Assembly: GCA_965261585.1 (NCBI GenBank)
Contig: CBDHDN010000057.1
Coordinates: forward strand, 1 to 39,625
Direction of reading: 5' to 3'
From: CBDHDN01 sp965261585
GTDB taxonomy: Bacteria > Pseudomonadota > Alphaproteobacteria > UBA6615
Length of the DNA stretch: 39,625 nt
This document shows positions 1-8,250 of this stretch, one piece after another; position 1 is the first letter of the stretch, and every line of letters starts with the position of its first letter. The notes under the pieces are model-generated. The model was not told where the DNA came from, did no database searches, and saw only the letters and a list, made by a program, of their open reading frames with translations. The translations under genes and the position numbers were made by a program.

Positions 1-1055
1 TGAGGAGACGCCCATCTGCCAGCCGCCGAGCCCGCTGAAGCGGCCATTCGGTCCGCCGGGCGAGCCGTCGAACGCAACGACCGCGGCGACGGACGACGCC
101 TCCTCATCGAGCAGGACCGGAAGATACGCGTTCCAGTTCATCGCATAGGCCGCACGGCCCTGAGCGAAGTGCGCATTGACCCGGTCGTAGTCCATGTCCA
201 GGACGTCGCTCGGCATGAACTTCATCAGCTCCTTGAGAACATCCAAGGCTTGCTGGCCGGGCTCATTCTGGAACTCCGGATAGGTGTTCTCATCATACCA
301 GGGAATCGGCAACTGGCCGCCATAGGCCGCAAGCATCGGCAGGAAGGTCGCAACCATCGGGTCGTCCACCGCAAGCGGGAAGACGATGGGATCGATGTCG
401 GGGAACTTCTCCGCCAGGATCTTCGCGTGTTCAAGCAAGTCGGCGAAGGTCTCCGGCGGCTTGGCCTTGCCGGTGCCGTCAACGATACCGGCCTCCTCGT
501 ACAGATCGGTTCGATATTGTGCGAGATAGACGTCGAACTTGTAGGGGATCGACAACAAACCGTCCGGATCGGGCGAAGCAGCGCCGCGATACCGGCCGTA
601 CACTTCCAGCACCGCCTCCGGAATATCGTCCATGCCGAAGCGCGGGTCGAGCAGACCGGCGTTACCGAACCAGGGGTTCAGGTTTTCGACGATCTGGCTC
701 TCGACATAGTGTCCAGTCCAGATATAGGGCCAGGTGACGATGTCATAGGCACCGCCGCCGGCCGCCGCGTCGGCAAGATGGGCGGACAGCAAATTCTGCC
801 ACGGTTCGGCTAGAACAGTGACCGTTGCGCTCGTCGCTTCCTCGAACCCTTTGACGATTTCGGCCACGGCCTCGGTCGTTGGGCCCGAATGGGAGGTCAG
901 CGTGAGTTCCACGCCGTCCCACTGCCGCAGCCAATCCGACCCCTCGACAAGGGGCGGCAGGTCCTGCGCCATGGCAGTTGTCGCGAACAGGACGCGGCCA
1001 ACGTGGCCACGCCCCCACTCATTCGTGCGGTCAACGATGTCTGTTTGTCAGTCAT
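1..1055 (-). CDS. ABC transporter extracellular solute-binding protein (family 1, sugar type), 3' end outside window, frameshift in signal peptide
   Basis: Periplasmic substrate-binding protein of an ABC importer, most like family 1 (carbohydrate/polyol) binding proteins; substrate not assignable. Read from the minus strand, the mature part shows SHSGPTTEAVAEIVKGFEE, GGGAYDIVTWPYIW and YDRVNAHFAQGRAAYAMNW, typical of this family. The ATG at 1055 has a good ribosome site (GGGAGG, 1061-1066). That frame gives the start of a signal peptide (MTDKQTSLTARMSGGVATLAA), but the rest (VLFATTAMAQ) and the whole mature protein are in another frame. One base appears to be missing near 993-996. The gene begins 23 bp after the GntR gene and is probably co-transcribed with it. 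The C-terminus runs past position 1. Confidence 0.75.
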
Positions 1056-1078
1056 GATATCCTCCCTCATTGCAACGT

Positions 1079-1780
1079 CTACATCTCCCATGCCGGCGTC
1101 GTGTTGACACCGCCGTCGGCAATGGCCGGTAAGAGGCTCCGGCAAGCGGACTCGAAGTGGTCATGGACGGCGCGTTGCGCCGCCCCGAGGTCCATCGCTT
1201 GCAAGGCCGCATAGATCGCCTTGTGTTCGATTTCAGTTTCGGTCGCCCGCTCGGGCGGGGTGGCGTAGAGCCGAATGAACTCGGTCTGCGAGATTATGCG
1301 CCGATGCCAGTCGATCATGATCGAATTGCCGCTGAGGCCGACGATCAGGTCGTGCAGCCCCCGGTCGGCCTCCATCGCCCTCTCAATGTCCGCGAACTTG
1401 CCATCAACGACCGCGGCGGACAGGTCTTCGACCGTTGCGCGGACCTCCTTGAGAAACTGGGGCGTGATCCGGTCGGCCGCGAAGCCGGTGCGCAGCGCAC
1501 AGGTCTCGATCATTTCTCGGACTCGGAACAACTCAACCGTATGGAGTCGGGAGACGCGCCGGACGACCGTGCCGCGGCGGGGCATCGTTTCGACGAGACC
1601 TTCCGCGTCGAGGCGCAACAGCGCTTCCTTGACCGGGGTCTGGCTGATGCTCAGCTCCGTCGCGATCTCGTTGGGGCGCAGCTTCTCGCCGGGGCGCAAT
1701 TGCCCAACGGCGATGCGGCGGCGCAGCTCGGAAAAGACTTGCTCGCCGATTGTATTTCGAACGATTGCCTGTGTGGCCAC
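1079..1780 (-). CDS. GntR family transcriptional regulator, FCD (FadR-type) subfamily
   Basis: DNA-binding regulator, probably controlling the adjacent ABC importer. The N-terminal winged helix covers roughly residues 8-72 (EQVFSELRRRIAVGQLRPG, ISQTPVKEALLRL, GLVETMPRRGTVVR). The FCD domain follows, with the metal/ligand-site histidines in RGLHDLIVG, EIEHKAIYAAL and VHDHFESA. I chose the GTG at 1780 because a purine-rich GGGGGG lies just upstream and it gives 233 residues, normal for this family; longer readings of the frame run back into the PhzF gene. It lies immediately upstream of the solute-binding protein gene (23-bp gap), an arrangement common for autoregulated sugar or organic-acid uptake operons. 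The effector is unknown. Confidence 0.88.
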   Translation of the reverse strand: MATQAIVRNTIGEQVFSELRRRIAVGQLRPGEKLRPNEIATELSISQTPVKEALLRLDAEGLVETMPRRGTVVRRVSRLHTVELFRVREMIETCALRTGFAADRITPQFLKEVRATVEDLSAAVVDGKFADIERAMEADRGLHDLIVGLSGNSIMIDWHRRIISQTEFIRLYATPPERATETEIEHKAIYAALQAMDLGAAQRAVHDHFESACRSLLPAIADGGVNTTPAWEM

Positions 1781-1878
1781 GTTTCCCCCCGCCAAGACCT
1801 TAGCATAGGCGCAAAATAGAAAATTCGAAATAAAAAATATTACCGCGGGCCCGGGCTCTGCGCCGCACTCGTCGCTGC
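1781..1878 (-). promoter_or_regulatory. AT-rich intergenic region, probable promoter/operator of the GntR-transporter operon
   Basis: The 98 bp between the PhzF stop and the GntR start contain an AT-rich patch at 1812-1842, unlike the GC-rich surroundings, centred on the palindrome TTCGAA. On the minus strand a TATGCT-like -10 lies near 1802-1807. FadR-type regulators usually bind short AT-rich palindromes in their own promoters, so this is a reasonable autoregulatory site. This is inferred from composition only. Confidence 0.35.
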
Positions 1879-2784
1879 TTACCCCACGTCGATGACGCCG
1901 CGCATCACCTCGACGCAGCGGCCGCCGATCCACAGGCCGGTGACCGCGCCGCCGCGTTTTTCCGCGGTCGCGTCGAGCAGGCTCGGGCGGCCCATTTCGC
2001 GACCCTGGGCGATTGTCTTGGCAAGGGTCAGGTCGGGCTCCGGCCGCACGGCGGCGAGCAGGCCGATCAGGGCGACGTTGGCGCTGCCGGTCGCCGGGTC
2101 CTCGGCCACGCCGTGCAGCGGTGCGAACATCCGGGACTGGATGTCGATGCCGGCCTCGTCGCTGGCCGTGTAGAGGTGGATGCCGGTAGCCCCGTCCATC
2201 GGCAGGTGTTCGGCGAACACCTCGGTCCGTGGCGCCGCATCGCGGAGCGCCGCGACGGTTTTTAGCTCGGCGAACACGAACGGGATGCCGGCCGACGCGA
2301 CACACGGCGCATGGCGCGCCGTCTCGATCGCATCGGCGGGCAGCGAGCAGGCGGCGGCAACGATCTCGGCGGCGACCTCCGCGCCGCGCTCGAGCGGCTG
2401 CGGCGCCGCGAGGCGCGCGCCGACGATGCGCTCGCCGTCACGCGTCAGGTCGATCGCAACGAGGCCCGCCTGCTCCTCGAACACCAGGGGATCGCCGACC
2501 GGGCGGCCATAGACCTCGCCCTGGCGGGCCAGGACAAAGGCCGTGCCGACGTTTGGATGACCGGCGAACGGCCGCTCCGCGCGCGGCGTGAAAATGCGGA
2601 CCTCGGCCGTGTGCGCCGGCGCTTTCGGCGGCAGGACGAACGTCGTCTCCGACAGGTTGAACTCCATCGCGATGCGCTGCATCTGCTCGGTCGCCAGGCC
2701 CTCGGCCCGCGGCAGCACGGCCAACGGATTGCCGCCGAAGCGCTGGTCCGTGAACACGTCGACGGTGATGTAGGGATGTTCCAC
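1879..2784 (-). CDS. PhzF family phenazine biosynthesis-like protein (isomerase fold)
   Basis: Member of the PhzF/DapF-fold superfamily, a two-domain alpha/beta protein whose characterised members isomerise or epimerise small carboxylic acids; the substrate here is unknown. Diagnostic stretches are ITVDVFTDQRFGGNPLAV at the N-terminus, NLSETTFVL with the expected catalytic Glu near residue 45, RPFAGHPNVGTAFVLA, and GVAEDPATGSANVALIGLL in the second half. I prefer the GTG at 2784 (VEHPYITVDVF), preceded by GGGAGG at the right distance, giving 301 residues, the usual family length. An upstream in-frame ATG would add 15 atypical residues. It is divergent from the GMC unit and on the same strand as the GntR gene. 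Confidence 0.9.
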   Translation of the reverse strand: MEHPYITVDVFTDQRFGGNPLAVLPRAEGLATEQMQRIAMEFNLSETTFVLPPKAPAHTAEVRIFTPRAERPFAGHPNVGTAFVLARQGEVYGRPVGDPLVFEEQAGLVAIDLTRDGERIVGARLAAPQPLERGAEVAAEIVAAACSLPADAIETARHAPCVASAGIPFVFAELKTVAALRDAAPRTEVFAEHLPMDGATGIHLYTASDEAGIDIQSRMFAPLHGVAEDPATGSANVALIGLLAAVRPEPDLTLAKTIAQGREMGRPSLLDATAEKRGGAVTGLWIGGRCVEVMRGVIDVG

Positions 2785-3006
2785 TTGGCAGCCTCCCGTC
2801 GTTCGGGGACCACAGCCTACGCCAATCACCGGTCAGCGCCACCCCGGCGCCTCGGGCGACCCTCACCCGCCGGCGTGGCGCCGGCACGGCCGACGTCCGA
2901 GGATTGCTGTTGGGCGGCAATATGATGCAACCTGCCGGTCGAGTTCGAGGCGGCGGCGCGCGCTGGAAGAATGTCGCCGGCGCGTAGGGGGAGGCAAGCG
3001 ATCGCA
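2785..3006. other. Intergenic region between divergent PhzF and GMC-unit genes
   Basis: These 222 bp must hold promoters for the divergent PhzF (minus) and dehydrogenase (plus) genes. A GGGGGAGG ribosome site at 2988-2995 serves the plus-strand gene at 3007. I see no convincing sigma-70 boxes, hairpin or RNA gene. Confidence 0.4.
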
Positions 3007-3505
3007 ATGGACATGGCGGGCGAGCTCGGCGCCCTGGTCGACACGCTGCTGCCCGGCGGCGCCGGTTTTCCGAGCGGCGCAGCCGCCGGCACCCACGGCC
3101 TGGCGGCCGGCCGCCTGCGCCGGCGTTTGGGCGCCGATGGGCTGACGCGCCTGGCCGCGGCGCTGGCGGCGTGCGGCGGGGCCGCTGGCCGGCAAGGCGA
3201 CGGCCGAACGGGCGGCGATCGTCGCGCGCTTCGAGCGGGCCCATGCCGGCCTGTTCGCCGACGTGCGCATGGTCGTCTACCTCTCCTACTACGAGAACCC
3301 GGCGGTGGTTGAGGCCGTGCGCGGTCTCGGCCACACCTACAACGACGCGCCGCAGCCGGCGGGCTACGCGATGGCCCCGTTCGATCCCGCCGACCCGCTG
3401 CAGGCACCGACCCACCGCCGCGGCCGCTTCGTCGCGACCAATCGGGTCCGCCGCGTCGATTTGAGCGCGCTGCCGGACGATCCAACGGCACCGGAGTCGG
3501 GGTGA
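3007..3505 (+). pseudogene. Small partner subunit of a GMC oxidoreductase (gluconate 2-dehydrogenase subunit 3-like), frameshifted
   Basis: Apparently the small accessory subunit that accompanies a GMC dehydrogenase; the assignment to a subunit 3-like family is from context and a weak sequence impression. The ATG at 3007 follows GGGGGAGG (2988-2995). Frame 1 encodes MDMAGELGALVDTLLPG... to about residue 58, then the protein continues in frame 2 as PLAGKATAERAAIVARFERA...VYLSYYENPAVVEAVRGLGH. Dropping one G from the GGGG run at 3178-3181 joins them into about 165 residues. The last codons overlap the GMC gene start (GTGATGA), suggesting translational coupling. The homopolymer position makes sequencing error plausible. 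Confidence 0.6.
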
Positions 3506-5164
3506 TGACCAAGGCGACATCCCACGACCATGCCGACGTCGTCATCGTCGGCGCCGGCGCCGGTGGCGCGATCTCGGCCAAGGTGCTGGCGCAGCGCGGC
3601 ATCAGGGTGGTCTGCCTCGAACAAGGCCCCTGGCACCCGCCGGAATCACGGCCCCATGGCGGCGCCGACTGGGAATGGCGGCGCCTGACCGACTGGCACA
3701 TCGCCATCAACAAGCGCGGCCAAGCGCGCGACTACCCGGTCGACACCACCGATGAGACGACGCTGATGTGGTCGGGCGTCGGCGGCAGCACGGCGATCTA
3801 CACGGCGACCTGGCCGCGCTTCCGGCCGTCGGACTTCCGCAAGGGCGTCGAACACGGCCTGGCGCCGGACTGGCCGTTCGCCTACGAGGACCTGGCCCCG
3901 TATTACGAGATGGCGGACGCGGCGTGCGGCATCTCGGGCTGGGCCGGCGACCCGGCGATCCCCCCACGCGGCGCCTTTCAGACGCGGCCGACGCCACCCG
4001 GGCCGCTCGGGCCGATCACCGCCGGCGGCTTCGACGCGCTGGGCTGGCACTGGTGGCCGATGCCCTGCGCCATCATCGCCGAGGACTTTGACGGCCGGGT
4101 CGCCTGCAACAATTGTGGCAACTGTCAGAGCGGCTGCCCGCGCGGCTCGCTGAACGACATGGCCGTGACTCACTGGCCGAGGGCGCTGGCGGCCGGCGTC
4201 GAGTTACGCACCGACTGCCGGGTCGAGCGCGTCGAGACCGACCGTAGGGGCCGCGCCACCGGCGTCGTCTATGTCGACCGGCACGCGCGCGTGCGCCATC
4301 GCCAGACGGCCGACGTCGTGATCGTCGCCTGCAACGGCATCGGCACGCCGCGGCTGCTGCTTATGTCCGACGGGGCGAAGCACCCGAACGGTCTCGCCAA
4401 CGGCGCCGACCAGGTCGGCCGCAACCTGATGCACCACATGTACGCCCTCGTCGAGGCCTGGGTCGACGAGCCGACGGACTCCGCACCAGGGCATCATGTC
4501 GGCCGTCCAGATCAGCGAGGAGTTCGCCGAGACCAACCCGGCGCGCGGCTTCGTCAACGGCTTCACGCTGCATATCTGCCGCTTGAACGGCGCCGGCTAT
4601 CAGGCTCTGGGCTCGCACTCCGGCAACGTCGCGCCGTGGGGCACCGGGCACCACGACTGGTTCGCCCGGCACTTCGCCCACGGCATGTCCCTCTTGGTCG
4701 TGTGCGACGACCTGCCCCTGCCGCACAACCGGGTGACCCTGTCGGATACGTGCGTCGACACCTCCGGCCTGCCGGCGCCGAAGGTGGCCTACGAGATCTG
4801 CAAGAACGATTCGCGGCTGCTCGAGTTCGCCGTCGACCGCGCGGTCGACCTGGCCGGCGCCATGAACGCCTGGGACGTTCGGGTAAACGACCACCGCAAT
4901 GCCGAGGGCCGCTACACGCCGCCGTGCTTCCACTGGATGGGCACGGCACGCATGGGCGACGATCCGGCGACGTCGGTCGTGACCCCGTGGCACCAAGCCT
5001 GGGACTGCCCGAACCTCTACGTTATCGACGGCAGCGTCCTGGTGACCGGCGGCGCGGTCAACCCGACGAGCACGATCTCCGCCCTCGCCTACCGCGCCGC
5101 GACGCGCCTCGCCGACCGCTTCGCCGATGCGCGCTCGGCTGCCGGGCCGTTGCTGGACGACTGA
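3502..5164 (+). pseudogene. GMC family oxidoreductase (FAD-dependent dehydrogenase), single-base frameshift
   Basis: Flavin-dependent alcohol/sugar dehydrogenase catalytic subunit. The N-terminus has the FAD-binding motif VVIVGAGAGGAISAKVLAQ, then LMWSGVGGSTAIYTAT. A Cys-rich stretch CNNCGNCQSGCPRGS lies near residue 205, as in gluconate-dehydrogenase-like members. The C-terminal GMC domain has PCFHWMGTARMGDDP and VIDGSVLVTGGAVNPTSTIS with the conserved His and Asn regions. Frame 1 breaks at EPTDS (about 4482) and resumes one base later as HQGIMSAVQISEEFAETNPARG; deleting G4483 restores a protein of about 553 residues. It overlaps its small subunit at ATGA. Substrate unknown. Confidence 0.82.
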
Positions 5165-5170
5165 CGGCCG

Positions 5171-6151
5171 CTACGCGCAGAGCGGATCTTCGGCGTCCCA
5201 GCGATGGAACGCCGGCGGCTGCGGGGCGGCGGCCAGCCGCGCTCGCGCACCGTGCCACAGCGCCACCCAGGCGTCCGCATCGCGCAGGGCGGCCTCCGGC
5301 GCGCTGCGGCTGCGGGCCACAAAGCCGGGAAAGTGCTCGCGCCCCGTCGACTGGCCGATCGGGTTGTAGCGCAAATCGAAGCTGCAACGGACCTGATCGC
5401 TGACATTGGGCAGCGAGCCGTGGCAGGTCCGCTTGTGCAAGAACACGACGTCGCCGCGCCTGGTCGGCACGGGACGCGCCCGGTCCAGCGCCAGCTGGCT
5501 GTCGGGAATGCGCATGCCGTAGGGACTGAAGCAGTGCGTGTGAATGCCGCCGATGTGGCTGCCGGGGATCACCTGCATACAGCCGTTTTCAACCGATGCG
5601 TCGGTCAGGCTGAACCAGACGGTCACCATGTCGGTGTCGTCGGCCATCGGCAGCACGACGCCGTTGTCCTGATGCCAGGCCGTGAGGTGCACGAGCGCAC
5701 CGCCGTCCGGACTCGAGTTCAGCGCCGCCGCCGGCGGCTTGATGCGGACGTGCTGCACCGGGTTGGAGTAGATCTCAGGGCCGATGATGTACTCGACGGC
5801 GTCGAGCAGCCGCGGGTCGATGAGCGCGGCAAACACCGCCGGCCCCAGCCACATCGGCGTGTCGGCGTCAATGTCCTGCTGCGGCAGCGAGAAGTCGAAA
5901 TGCTGGGCAAAGGCCCGCCCGGTCTCGCGATACACGGTGACGAGCCGTTTGGCGAACGGCAGCTCCGCATGCGCCGACCGCAACGCGCCGCTCTCGTAGA
6001 GGGCATACGCCAGCCGGTCCAACACGCCCGCATACTCGGCGAGGATCGGATCAAGGTCCCGTGCCGGGTCGAGCAAGCCCTCGACGAGCAGAAAGCCGTC
6101 CTCGCGAAACCGACCCAACTCAACGGCCGTAAGGCCGGCTGACTGTCTCAT
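5171..6151 (-). CDS. Phytanoyl-CoA dioxygenase (PhyH) family protein
   Basis: Fe(II)/2-oxoglutarate-dependent oxygenase of the PhyH family, a cytosolic hydroxylase whose substrate cannot be read from sequence. The iron facial triad is visible as the HxD in TAWHQDNGVVLP and the distal His in KRTCHGSLPNVS, with the 2-oxoglutarate-binding Arg in VRCSFDLRYNP. The N-terminus (ELGRFREDGFLLVEGLLDP) is typical. I chose the ATG at 6151 (MRQSAGLTAVEL), 326 residues; an upstream in-frame ATG would add low-complexity residues. It converges with the GMC gene, the two stops lying 6 bp apart, so the two may belong to one catabolic locus though transcribed oppositely. Confidence 0.88.
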   Translation of the reverse strand: MRQSAGLTAVELGRFREDGFLLVEGLLDPARDLDPILAEYAGVLDRLAYALYESGALRSAHAELPFAKRLVTVYRETGRAFAQHFDFSLPQQDIDADTPMWLGPAVFAALIDPRLLDAVEYIIGPEIYSNPVQHVRIKPPAAALNSSPDGGALVHLTAWHQDNGVVLPMADDTDMVTVWFSLTDASVENGCMQVIPGSHIGGIHTHCFSPYGMRIPDSQLALDRARPVPTRRGDVVFLHKRTCHGSLPNVSDQVRCSFDLRYNPIGQSTGREHFPGFVARSRSAPEAALRDADAWVALWHGARARLAAAPQPPAFHRWDAEDPLCA

Positions 6152-6181
6152 CCCGTGAGGCTCCTGGACTGCGGCCGAGTG

Positions 6182-6208
6182 TGCTGCACCCCGGCGCGGC
6201 GTGCAACA
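6182..6208. promoter_or_regulatory. Inverted repeat upstream of the PhyH gene, candidate operator
   Basis: TGCTGCAC (6182-6189) and GTGCAACA (6201-6208) form an 8-bp inverted repeat with one mismatch and an 11-bp spacer, about 30 bp upstream of the PhyH start. The position suits a repressor site. No regulator can be matched to it. Confidence 0.25.
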
Positions 6209-6324
6209 TGCGCGCAACTCGACACCGGTGCGGCACGACTACAACTGCGCCAAGGATCAGCCCGACCTGCCCACAATGGCCGCGGGCGGGCCTCTCCCCC
6301 GAAGGACATGCGAGGAACCCTCTA

Positions 6325-7374
6325 GAGCGGGTCCGGCATAGACGGAATCAAAAAGGGGATTCCCAAGGGTCGCAAAAAGTGATTCAAGCTATGAGCTGGG
6401 TTAAAGGAGGCCAGCCATGGATGACACGACCTTATTCGGAAGATCTTCGTGAACGAGTTGTTCGAGTTGTTGAATCGGGGACCTCTCGCAATGCGGCGGC
6501 GAAGCAATTTGATGTGAGCATCAGCTTTGTTGTGAAGCTGATGCAGCGTTGGAAGCAGCGGGGCACGATCAAAGCCGACAAATACGGTGGCTGGAAGAAA
6601 TCGAAACTGGCTCCCCATGGCGATCGCATTCGGGCTCTGGTGATGGAGAATTGCGACATCACCATTGACGAGCTTTGCGTCTTGCTGGCCGCCGAGGGGA
6701 TCGAGGCGAAGCGCTCGACGCTTGGCGACTTTCTTCTGGCTCAGGGGCTGAGTCGCAAAAAAAGACAGCCCACGCCGCCGAGCAGGAGCGCCCTGACGTC
6801 GCGGCGGCGCGAGCCACTTGGCGCAACGAGCAACCTGGGCTGATTGCCGAACGGCTGGTCTTTCTCGACGAGACCTGGGCGCGGACGAACATGGCCCGGC
6901 GTTATGGCCGGGCACCGCGCGGCGAACGGGTGGTGGCGGCCATTCCCCATGGCCACTGGAAGACAACCACGTTCATTGCCGCCCTGCGTCACGACCGGAT
7001 CACCGCGCCCTGCGTTTTCGATGGCCCGATCAACGGCGCAAGCTTCCTTGCCTGGGTCCAGCAAGCCCTGGTCCCGACCCTGTCCGCGGGCGACATCGTC
7101 ATCATGGACAACCTCTCCTCCCACAAGGTCGCCGGCGTACACGAGGCCATTGAGGCGGTCGGCGCAACCCCGCTCTACCTGCCGCCCTACAGCCCCGATC
7201 TCAATCCCATCGAACAGGTCTTCGCCAAGCTCAAAGCCATTCTCCGCAAGGTCGGCGCCAGAACCGTCGATGACCTCTGGCGGGCAATTGGAAACGCCCT
7301 CGATGAATTCTCTCCAACCGAATGCAGAAACTACCTCGTCAATGCAGGATATTCCGTCTAAACCGGATGTGCTC
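6325..7374 (+). mobile_element. IS630 family insertion sequence, apparently intact
   Basis: 1050 bp. The left end GAGCGGGTCCGGCATAGACG (6325 on) and the complement of the right end, GAGCACATCCGGTTTAGACG, are imperfect terminal inverted repeats. The element is flanked by TA (6323-6324 and 7375-7376), within CTAG on both sides, the TA target duplication expected of IS630/Tc1-mariner transposition. It encodes one transposase made by frameshifting. It lies between the PhyH gene and the IS630-like/IS256 cluster. Confidence 0.88.
6421..7361 (+). CDS. IS630 family transposase, two frames joined by probable programmed -1 frameshift
   Basis: Cut-and-paste DDE transposase of about 313 residues. The first frame (from 6421, MTRPYSEDLRERVV, preceded by AAAGGAGG) carries the helix-turn-helix part and ends at 6843. 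The second frame carries the catalytic domain: FLDETWARTNM (first Asp), IVIMDNLSSHK (second Asp) and YSPDLNPIEQVFAKLK (final acidic residue). The frames overlap at a run of seven A followed by G (6757-6764). There a -1 slip joins GLSRKK to KTAHAAEQERPDV, the known expression mode for many IS630 elements. The intact ends and catalytic residues suggest it could be active. Confidence 0.85.
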
Positions 7375-7376
7375 TA

Positions 7377-7479
7377 GTGCACCGATCCAGACAAATGATT
7401 CACCGTGCGCTGGAGCAACCCGTTGTTTTGTATTCAGAATCAGGTTTCCACTGTGACGGCTCTGACTGATTCAGTGCAC
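7377..7479. mobile_element. 103-bp miniature inverted-repeat element, IS630-like ends
   Basis: Non-coding unit bounded by TA (7375-7376 and 7480-7481). The left end reads GTGCACCGATCCAGAC and the complement of the right end GTGCACTGAATCAGTC. These ends resemble those of the neighbouring 7489-9716 element, which contains an IS630 transposase relic, so this looks like a deletion derivative (MITE) mobilised by the same family. It shares its left TA with the upstream IS630. Confidence 0.55.
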
Positions 7480-7508
7480 TAGCCGCTAGTGCACTGACTC
7501 AGACAGAA

Positions 7509-7600
7509 GCTGGTTGATGACCGGGGCCGTCGCCGGATTGTACGCAATGGCCACTTGCCGGAACGGCTGATACAGACCGGGATCGGCCCGGTGGACGTGC
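7509..7600 (+). mobile_element. Internal fragment of IS256 transposase gene
   Basis: Identical by eye to 7846-7937 of the adjacent IS256 copy (from GCTGGTTGATGACC to GTGGACGTGC). It joins the left end of the IS630 relic on one side and the left terminus of another IS256 copy on the other, so one IS256 probably inserted into another. No coding capacity of its own. Confidence 0.8.
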
Positions 7601-8100
7601 GAGGTATAGCTGAATCTTGTGTACGGCGTTGGAAAGAGGGCGGCGTATCCTGGTGATTGTTGCAGTCACCACTTGACCTAAGCCAAGGAAGGATACGCCA
7701 TGGAAGAGAATACCGTTGTTGCCTTTCGGAACCCATCGAATTTTCAGGATGACCCGTTGACGGAAGTCCTACGAGCTGGGGCGCGTGAGTTGCTGGCTCA
7801 AGCCGTGGAAGCTGAAGTTGCCGAGTTTCTGGAAGGTCATGCGACGCTGGTTGATGACCGGGGCCGTCGCCGGATTGTACGCAATGGCCACTTGCCGGAA
7901 CGGCTGATACAGACCGGGATCGGCCCGGTGGACGTGCGTCAGCCGCGTGTCCGGGATCGGAGAGCCGGCGAGGGTGCCGGCGCCATCCGGTTCACGTCGG
8001 CGATCCTGCCGCGCTATCTGCGCCGCACCAAGAGCCTGGAGGATTTGCTGCCGTGGCTATACTTGAGGGGCATCTCCAGCGGCGATTTCTCGGAAGCGTG
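7601..8100 (+). mobile_element. Truncated IS256 copy (left 500 bp only)
   Basis: Begins with the IS256 left terminus GAGGTATAGCTGAATCTTG and is identical by eye to 8251-8750 of the complete copy. It contains the ATG at 7700 and the first 130 or so residues of the transposase (MEENTVVAFRNPSNFQDDP...ISSGDFSEA), ending in a stop just past the junction at about 8100 where IS630 sequence begins. The catalytic domain is absent, so the product is non-functional. The sequence identity implies the duplication is recent. Confidence 0.85.
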
Positions 8101-8250
8101 ACGCCGACGCGGCGCGCCACATGAGAACCGGAAGTCGCTCCGCCGAATGCAACACGACCCGGGCCCGCTGAACGTGCTTCAACGGCCGGCTACGATCACC
8201 GACGACGGCGGTCAGTCGCACGCGGTCATCGGCTCCTACAATCACACAGA

